Shown here one piece after another: positions 1 to 3,606 of a stretch of 5,481 bases of DNA. The stretch is from Paludibacteraceae bacterium (GTDB taxonomy: Bacteria; Bacteroidota; Bacteroidia; Bacteroidales; Paludibacteraceae), in the NCBI GenBank assembly GCA_017560605.1, contig JAFZEQ010000020.1:1-5481 (forward strand), written 5' to 3'. The notes under the pieces are model-generated. The model did no database searches, had not been told where the DNA came from, and worked only from the letters and a program-made list of their open reading frames with translations. Within the stretch, counting starts at the first letter, position 1. The number at the start of each line of letters is the position of its first letter. The position numbers were made by a program, and so were the translations under genes.

Positions 1-282
1 ATCTCCGAGAAGAGCAACGAGTATGCCCACATGGTGAAAGAGATGCTCGAGGCACAAGATGTACGCTGCATCGTGGATGACCGCAACGAGAAACTCGGAC
101 GTAAGATCCGTGACAACGAGTTGAAACGTATCCCATACATGCTCATCGTAGGTGAGAAAGAGGCAGAGCTTGGACTTGTATCTGTTCGCCAACAAGGCGC
201 AGAGGAGAAGGGTCAGATGACCGTTCAAGAGTTTGCTGATATGATCACAGCGACTGTGAAAGAGCAAATGAATGCGTATTAA
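1..282 (+). CDS. thrS: Threonine--tRNA ligase, C-terminal fragment (5' end outside window)
   Basis: Threonyl-tRNA synthetase charges tRNA-Thr with threonine in the cytoplasm. Only the last 93 residues are present, in frame from base 1 to the TAA at 280-282. They correspond to the C-terminal anticodon-binding domain of class II synthetases. Recognisable stretches are [20 protein letters not shown] (visible residues 21-40), then [12 protein letters not shown] and LVSVRQQG, which is the usual ThrS ending with the conserved R-GRKIR and PY--IVG-KE patterns. The internal ATG at 31 is not a start; the reading frame is open to the window edge. An intrinsic terminator follows within about 60 bp. In many Bacteroidetes thrS is followed by infC-rpmI-rplT; here it is followed by a structured RNA and glycan genes. 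Base composition is visibly more GC-rich than the two glycan genes downstream. Confidence 0.95.
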   Translation: MSEKSNEYAHMVKEMLEAQDVRCIVDDRNEKLGRKIRDNELKRIPYMLIVGEKEAELGLVSVRQQGAEEKGQMTVQEFADMITATVKEQMNAY

Positions 283-313
283 TCGCCCTGCGGGCTGTAG
301 TTTAGTGTTTAGA

Positions 314-381
314 GGACGCTTCGCTACAGTTTAGAGGCATGATAAATGAAAAAGACGAGGACACCCTCGTCTTTTTCGTTT
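314..381 (+). repeat. 68-bp terminator-bearing repeat, copy 1
   Basis: This stretch recurs in the same orientation at 3483-3550. A hand alignment gives about 59 identities in 70 columns. The first 23 bases, beginning GGACGCTTCGCTA, differ at one position. The 12-base left arm of the terminator and the final 16 bases (CTCGTCTTTTTCGTTT) are identical. Divergence is confined to the linker and the hairpin loop. The unit GTTTAGAG also occurs just upstream (306-313), so the surroundings were built from short duplications. Confidence 0.8.
344..381 (+). terminator. Intrinsic terminator downstream of thrS
   Basis: A 12-bp perfect stem, AAAAAGACGAGG (349-360) with CCTCGTCTTTTT (365-376), closes a 4-nt ACAC loop. 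The pairing extends outward to about 344/381 with one G-U pair. The T-run of the right arm serves as the U-tract on the + strand, and the A-run of the left arm would do the same for the opposite strand, so it may work in both directions. It lies 62 bp after the thrS stop codon and most likely ends thrS transcription. Confidence 0.85.
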
Positions 382-444
382 CAAAAAAGTGACTTTTATT
401 AAGATTGTCGGTTCTTATACTTTGCCTGATTCTACCGACCGATG

Positions 445-503
445 ACCGAGAGAACACCGAGAGAAAATTTGCTGATTTTTTTGCTAAATCTTTTGCTTAA
501 TCC
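445..503 (+). repeat. Short tandem repeats running into the promoter (2 x 11 bp, 3 x 12 bp)
   Basis: Two 11-bp units, ACCGAGAGAAC (445-455) and ACCGAGAGAAA (456-466), are followed by three 12-bp units that each begin TTTGCT, at 468, 480 and 492. The third unit supplies the TTTG (-33) box of the promoter that follows. The spacings of about one helical turn put all copies on nearly the same face of the DNA. They could be a protein-binding array or simply duplicated -33 boxes. Confidence 0.6.
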
Positions 504-523
504 AAAATAAATTTGTACCTTTG
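492..523 (+). promoter_or_regulatory. Bacteroidetes-type (-33/-7) promoter of the structured RNA
   Basis: TTTG at 492-495 and TACCTTTG at 516-523 are separated by 20 bp. This matches the known Bacteroidetes primary sigma pattern TTTG-N(19-21)-TAnnTTTG. A start of transcription around 528-531 is expected from the usual distance. It faces the structured RNA and then the two glycan genes, with no other convincing promoter before position 860. Confidence 0.85.
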
Positions 524-613
524 CACCCGTAATGAGTCCACGCCTTGGGATTATGTCTTTAAGGGTGGGCAGTTACAAGACATAATAAAGGCGTCATAAG
601 CGCTTTGTGCTTG

Positions 614-797
614 GCTACTTGGAACTTCGCAACTTTCAATTATAACTCCAACACATTGCAGCATTTTGATGTCCTCGGGATATGTATATCCATATCCGTA
701 CATGCTATAGTTAGGCATGTGCGTATTCGTACATATCGGCGTGGGCTTCGGTGTTGCTTGTTCTGAGTTATAAGGCAATGCGAAGGCCTCAAGTAGC
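614..797 (+). other. Multibranch domain of the structured RNA, closed by a long-range helix
   Basis: GCTACTT (614-620) is an exact reverse complement of AAGTAGC (791-797). The helix extends by a G-C and a G-U pair to 622/789. The long arm ends at 788, directly beside this helix, so the two could stack coaxially. The last three bases of the helix (795-797) are also needed by the terminator stem, so the two structures cannot both be fully formed. Confidence 0.6.
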
Positions 798-828
798 GGA
801 ACAGCAACAGTGCAGTCCCGCTTTTTTT
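795..828 (+). terminator. Intrinsic terminator at the 3' end of the structured RNA
   Basis: AGCGGAAC (795-802) pairs with GTCCCGCT (815-822) through seven pairs and one A-C mismatch. The loop is 12 nt and a run of seven T follows (822-828). The T-run ends 31 bp before the ATG at 860, so this terminator either ends an independent small RNA or attenuates the glycan genes. Confidence 0.75.
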
Positions 829-859
829 GTGTCAATGATTAACATCATACACAAAAAAC

Positions 860-1762
860 ATGAAAATACCATCAAAATACAAATTTTGGAGATGGCACAT
901 CGTCCTCAAAATAAAGTATGCTATTATTGCGTTCTTCAAGCCCAAGCATATCTCTCTTAAGTACTGGATAAATTCTAATATCTACACTTGGGATTACAAG
1001 ATTAAACCATACAATTGGGGTGATTTTGTTAATGTAAAGTTGGCAGAACTTATTTCCACTAAGACAATAATTCCTTATAAATATTCATACAAAAAAGGAG
1101 CTATCGCCATGATGGGGTCAATTCTGCCATGGGCGATTGATAAAAACACGATCATATGGGGAAGTGGAACATTAAGTTCGCAAGACCCACTCTGGAATAC
1201 CATAGAAAAACCATTATCTGTACGAGCTGTTCGTGGCCCTTTAACACGTCAACTTTTACTTTCAAGGGGCATAGATTGTCCAGAGGTATATGGCGATCCC
1301 GCACTCTTGTTTCCTAGATTCTATTCTCCAAATGTTGAAAAACGATATAAGTTTGGCGTTATCCTTCATGTGAGTACTCAGGCAAATGCAGCCGTATACT
1401 CTAAGTTAAATGCAATTTTAGGGGGGGGTAACATGTTGATTATCAATTCAAAACAATTTTCTTCTTGGCATTCATTTATTGATGACATATGTTCTTGCAA
1501 CACTATTCTATCTTCTTCGTTGCATGGAATCATCATCGCGGATGCCTATGAAATACCCAATGCATGGATTTCATTAGATGAGAATCATCCTGATAATAAC
1601 TTCAAATTTAAAGATTATTATTTATCGGTAGGTAAGGATATAACACAACCTTTGAATTTTGATACGATGACTAGCGAACAGATACAAGATTGTGTACAAC
1701 ATTGGAGAAAACCCAATATTGATTTGGATAAGTTATTAAGTGTTTGTCCTTTTTATAAATAA
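860..1762 (+). CDS. Polysaccharide pyruvyl transferase family protein
   Basis: This 300-residue protein matches the polysaccharide pyruvyl transferase family, which adds pyruvate ketals from phosphoenolpyruvate to sugars of exopolysaccharides or surface glycans, at the cytoplasmic side of the membrane. Family hallmarks appear in order: NWGD (residues 52-55), IIWGSGT (98-104), RAVRGPLTRQLL (122-133), GDPALLFP (145-152), SSSLHGIIIADAY (218-230, with the conserved S-HG), and FKFKDYY (248-254). Length is normal for the family. The N-terminal segment is basic and hydrophobic (residues 7-27) and may sit at the membrane. The ATG at 860 follows an A-rich stretch with no Shine-Dalgarno, usual for this phylum; the ATG at 835 is in another frame. 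The gene is AT-rich compared with thrS. A run of eight G (1421-1428) encodes Gly188-190 and is a possible slippage site. The acceptor sugar cannot be read from sequence. Confidence 0.9.
   Translation: MKIPSKYKFWRWHIVLKIKYAIIAFFKPKHISLKYWINSNIYTWDYKIKPYNWGDFVNVKLAELISTKTIIPYKYSYKKGAIAMMGSILPWAIDKNTIIWGSGTLSSQDPLWNTIEKPLSVRAVRGPLTRQLLLSRGIDCPEVYGDPALLFPRFYSPNVEKRYKFGVILHVSTQANAAVYSKLNAILGGGNMLIINSKQFSSWHSFIDDICSCNTILSSSLHGIIIADAYEIPNAWISLDENHPDNNFKFKDYYLSVGKDITQPLNFDTMTSEQIQDCVQHWRKPNIDLDKLLSVCPFYK
1421..1428 (+). repeat. G8 homopolymer inside the pyruvyl transferase gene
   Basis: Eight consecutive G form codons 188-190 (GGG GGG GGT) in an otherwise AT-rich gene. Adding one G gives TAA immediately after the third glycine codon. 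Losing one G gives TGA four codons after the tract's second GGG. Either slip removes the C-terminal third, including the S-HG motif. Confidence 0.7.
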
Positions 1763-1765
1763 ACT

Positions 1766-2764
1766 ATGCCCCAACTTTCTTTCGTTATTCCCGCTTACAA
1801 TGCTAGCGCAACAATTACTCGTTGCTTGGATAGTATTTATAATCTGTCGCTTACAGAGTCAGAGTTTGAGGTCATCTGCATAGATGATTGCTCAAAAGAT
1901 CACACTATCGCCATTATCGAAGAGTATGCAAGACAGCATACTAATATCACTCTTCTTTGTCAAGCAGAGAATCAGCGTCAAGGTGCAGCGCGCAATAGAG
2001 GTGTCGCTATTGCCAAAGGTAAGTACATCGTTTTTGTTGATAGTGACGACGAAACAGATAAGGGGGTTCTTGAGGCATGGCGATTAGCAGAAGCGAATAA
2101 GTTGGATATGGTTGCAATGCACTATGTCAATATCAACGAGAAAGGCGATGTCGCAGAGAAACAAGCGATTACATTAGAGGGAGTATTCACGGGAATAGAA
2201 ATGCAGACTAAACATGCTTATTGGGGTACAGCCCCATGGCCTTATCTTTACAATGCTGCTTTTTTGCAAAAAGTAAACTATCCTTTCGCGGAAGGTGTAC
2301 TATTTGAAGATTCTGATTTTGTGAATGTGCACCTCTACTATGCACAAAAAATGATGTACTGCTCCTCATGTAGTTATCGCATCTATTATAATTCTGCAAG
2401 TACTACACATACAATCTCGTATAAACACATGGCTGATTATCTGCTACTTGGAACGCGTATGTTGCGTTTTTATGATTCTTTAGAAGATCAAAGTAGCACT
2501 TATGCACTTGGCATAAAAGAAGGAGGCTGCTATAATGTTTGGCAGGGATGTCGACGACTGTTCAAATTGCAATCGCCTCGTGATGTGGTGGCTTTTTATG
2601 ACAGAGTTGATTCATACACCAATCGAAAAGCATTGTTACAAGAGACGCAAACGCCCTATTTCTGGAATTGGTGGACAAAACTTTGTTTGCGTTGTAAGTT
2701 CGTTGCGATCCCACTCGCGAGTGTTGCAATTCTAGGCTACAAATTACTCAAACTAATAAAATAG
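1766..2764 (+). CDS. Family 2 glycosyltransferase (GT-A fold)
   Basis: This 332-residue inverting GT2 enzyme transfers a sugar from a nucleotide donor to a growing glycan, probably a lipid-linked intermediate at the inner membrane. The N-terminal GT-A domain shows FVIPAYNA (residues 6-13), the nucleotide-binding IDDCSKD (39-45), GAARNRG (73-79) and the metal-binding DSD within FVDSDD (90-95). LFEDSDF (179-185) carries the ED that usually provides the catalytic base. The C-terminal part (about 200-310) has no motif I recognise. Residues 312-330 are hydrophobic and flanked by lysines, suggesting membrane association. The start lies 3 bp after the upstream stop, so the two genes form one transcription unit and probably act on the same glycan. 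Donor and acceptor sugars cannot be predicted. No flippase, polymerase or nucleotide-sugar gene is in the window. Confidence 0.94.
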   Translation: MPQLSFVIPAYNASATITRCLDSIYNLSLTESEFEVICIDDCSKDHTIAIIEEYARQHTNITLLCQAENQRQGAARNRGVAIAKGKYIVFVDSDDETDKGVLEAWRLAEANKLDMVAMHYVNINEKGDVAEKQAITLEGVFTGIEMQTKHAYWGTAPWPYLYNAAFLQKVNYPFAEGVLFEDSDFVNVHLYYAQKMMYCSSCSYRIYYNSASTTHTISYKHMADYLLLGTRMLRFYDSLEDQSSTYALGIKEGGCYNVWQGCRRLFKLQSPRDVVAFYDRVDSYTNRKALLQETQTPYFWNWWTKLCLRCKFVAIPLASVAILGYKLLKLIK

Positions 2765-2827
2765 GAATCTTCTGTAGTCGTTTATTCATCAATCCGTTAC
2801 CCTTGCGCTACCTTTGCGCTAGAACTT

Positions 2828-2860
2828 GTTAACCTTTAGTTAACCCTTAGTTAATAAAAC
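2828..2860. repeat. 11-bp tandem repeat, three decaying units
   Basis: The units are GTTAACCTTTA (2828-2838), GTTAACCCTTA (2839-2849) and GTTAATAAAAC (2850-2860). The first two differ at one base and the third keeps only GTTAA. Just upstream, TTGCGCTA occurs twice (2803-2810 and 2814-2821), also 11 bp apart. Confidence 0.7.
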
Positions 2861-2891
2861 GACATGTGGCAGGAAGTGATGAAAAGCAAGT

Positions 2892-2963
2892 GCGGTTATT
2901 GCGGTTTTAGCGGTTATCAAGGTTTTGAAAACCGCAATAACCGCAGAAACCGTAGAAACTGCT
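2892..2963. repeat. Head-to-head array of 9-bp units (four forward, four reverse)
   Basis: Four forward 9-mers, GCGGTTATT (2892), GCGGTTTTA (2901), GCGGTTATC (2910) and a degenerate AAGGTTTTG (2919), are followed in phase by four reversed units: AAAACCGCA (2928), ATAACCGCA (2937), GAAACCGTA (2946) and GAAACTGCT (2955). As a result, 2891-2908 and 2928-2945 are a perfect 18-bp inverted repeat around a 19-nt spacer, a strong hairpin or cruciform. It lacks a T-run, so it is not a standard intrinsic terminator. Confidence 0.85.
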
Positions 2964-3021
2964 ACGCTATAATCAAAGAATATACCTACTGATTTTCAGA
3001 GAGAAACGATTTTGCAAAGGA

Positions 3022-3077
3022 TTTCTACGGACTTTTTATCCGCCTCTTAGAGTTGTCCGCAGAAAGTCCGTGGAAAA
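3022..3077. repeat. Inverted repeat with 14-bp arms (ACGGACTTT core)
   Basis: The arm at 3022-3035 pairs with 3063-3076 over 14 positions with one G-U pair. The right side is itself made of two 11-bp units, TCCGCAGAAAG (3056-3066) and TCCGTGGAAAA (3067-3077). The left side carries the reversed counterparts. No coding or terminator function is evident. Confidence 0.7.
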
Positions 3078-3133
3078 TAGTAACAAGATTGTAAGTTGCT
3101 TATTATCAATGTTTGCTTACATTTTTTCTTTAA

Positions 3134-3207
3134 AAGGAATTTTAAGAATTTAGGGAATTTAGGGAACTTTTAAAATTCCTCAAATTCCTTAAATTCCCTA
3201 AGTTCCC
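3134..3207. repeat. Head-to-head array of 9-bp AGGGAATTT-like units
   Basis: The left half (3134-3169) has four units around AGGGAATTT, two of them with one base gained or lost. The right half has four reversed 9-mers in exact register: AAAATTCCT (3172), CAAATTCCT (3181), TAAATTCCC (3190) and TAAGTTCCC (3199). The halves can pair imperfectly along their whole length. The four-plus-four architecture is the same as at 2892-2963, but the unit sequence differs. Confidence 0.8.
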
Positions 3208-3298
3208 TGCTAGTATTTATAACTATCCTCAATCTTGGTTATACTTGTCTTCTCCGTTACCATCCCGTTACTACTCCGAAGGGATAAGCAAGGGATAT

Positions 3299-3342
3299 GA
3301 ATCACATACTAATCATATAGTAATCATATAGTAATCACATAG
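3299..3342. repeat. Four tandem 11-bp units (TAATCATATAG type)
   Basis: The units are GAATCACATAC (3299), TAATCATATAG (3310), TAATCATATAG (3321) and TAATCACATAG (3332). The second and third are identical and the outer ones differ at one to four bases. The period of about one helical turn suits a binding array, but there is no promoter or gene start beside it. Confidence 0.85.
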
Positions 3343-3387
3343 TGAAGGTAGCATATAAACCCGTTATGAACCCGTAATTACGCGTTC

Positions 3388-3441
3388 GGTGGCAAGGTCG
3401 CATTGACTGCTGACCTCGTCAGCATTGAGGCGACTTGCACC
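3388..3441. repeat. Bulged hairpin with a perfect 7-bp apical stem
   Basis: TGCTGAC (3408-3414) pairs perfectly with GTCAGCA (3418-3424) around a 3-nt loop. An outer helix joins 3388-3401 to 3430-3441 with two single-base bulges. The hexamer CATTGA flanks the inner stem on both sides. No T-run follows. Confidence 0.6.
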
Positions 3442-3450
3442 TCCGCTCTT

Positions 3451-3472
3451 CCCAAAAATTAAAATTTTCGGG
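3451..3472. repeat. AT-rich hairpin with C3/G3 base
   Basis: CCC (3451-3453) and AAAATT (3455-3460) pair with AATTTT (3463-3468) and GGG (3470-3472) around a 2-nt AA spacer, with one A-C mismatch. The four G at 3470-3473 can alternatively pair with CCCC at 3475-3478, though that loop would be very tight. Confidence 0.45.
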
Positions 3473-3482
3473 GTCCCCATTT

Positions 3483-3550
3483 GGACGCTTCGCTATAGTT
3501 TAGAGACGAGATATAGAAAAAGACGAGGACAATTCTCGTCTTTTTCGTTT
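3483..3550 (+). repeat. 68-bp terminator-bearing repeat, copy 2
   Basis: This is the second copy of the module at 314-381, in the same orientation and about 3.17 kb away. The two copies bracket the structured RNA and both glycan genes. The terminator arms are conserved while the loop and linker have drifted. Confidence 0.8.
3516..3546. terminator. Bidirectional intrinsic terminator between the convergent units
   Basis: AAAAAGACGAG (3517-3527) and CTCGTCTTTTT (3535-3545) form a perfect 11-bp stem, extended by G3516-C3546, around a 7-nt loop. T-rich right arms exist on both strands. It lies 61 bp past the stop of the minus-strand gene and can also stop read-through from the plus-strand glycan genes. 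Confidence 0.85.
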
Positions 3551-3606
3551 TATTTATCGCTTGTCACTATAAAAGGAACACAAACGAAGTGTTTTTTGTT
3601 GGCACA

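Larger units (their letters stand above)
530..828 (+). ncRNA. Structured non-coding RNA, about 300 nt; candidate Bacteroidales-1 class or glycan-operon leader
   Basis: The transcript has a strong promoter at its 5' end, a terminator at its 3' end and no credible coding frame. Hand folding finds these elements. (1) A 5' hairpin with CGCCTT (541-546)/AAGGCG (588-593) enclosing ATTATGTCT (550-558)/AGACATAAT (578-586), with a 19-nt G-rich loop. (2) A hairpin AAGCGC (598-603)/GTGCTT (607-612). (3) A long-range helix, 614-622 with 789-797, closing a multibranch domain. (4) Inside it, hairpins GGATATG (678-684)/CATATCC (691-697), 698-705/715-722, and a long arm 744-757/775-788 with two single-base bulges. 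RNase P, tmRNA and SRP signatures were looked for and not found. The Bacteroidales-1 class is known for exactly this promoter-to-terminator layout near translation genes, but I cannot run a covariance search, so the family assignment is a guess. It may instead be a cis-acting leader of the genes at 860-2764. Confidence 0.75.
2765..3606. other. 842-bp non-coding stretch rich in short tandem and inverted repeats
   Basis: No credible gene was found on either strand. The stretch contains an 11-bp tandem triplet (2828-2860), three head-to-head repeat arrays or hairpins (2892-2963, 3022-3077, 3134-3207), a four-unit 11-bp tandem repeat (3299-3342), two further hairpins (3388-3441, 3451-3472) and a terminator (3516-3546). 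It separates the glycan genes from the convergent GDPD gene. I saw no tRNA-like, CRISPR-like or transposase-end sequence. Confidence 0.75.

Noticed and set aside
532..585. 17-codon leader-peptide-like frame just after the predicted transcription start
   Set aside because: It runs through the first perfect hairpin, lacks codon repeats typical of attenuation peptides, and there is no supporting ribosome-binding signal.
530..828. Identification of the RNA as SRP RNA, RNase P RNA or tmRNA
   Set aside because: The GGAACAGCAAC segment superficially recalls the SRP tetraloop region, but the SRP domain IV internal loop is missing. RNase P (GAGGAAAGTCC-like) and tmRNA (T-loop, tag frame) signatures were not found.
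551..835. 94-codon open frame on the minus strand over the structured RNA
   Set aside because: It is antisense to an RNA with a clear promoter, helices and terminator. Its sequence has no domain character, and its openness follows from the structured RNA sequence.
751..960. 69-codon frame on the plus strand
   Set aside because: It overlaps the terminator of the RNA and the start of the pyruvyl transferase gene, and its sequence shows no protein family character.
2765..3606. CRISPR array or insertion-sequence ends
   Set aside because: The repeats are 9-11 bp without spacers of constant length, no transposase frame is present, and no terminal inverted repeats with target duplication were seen.
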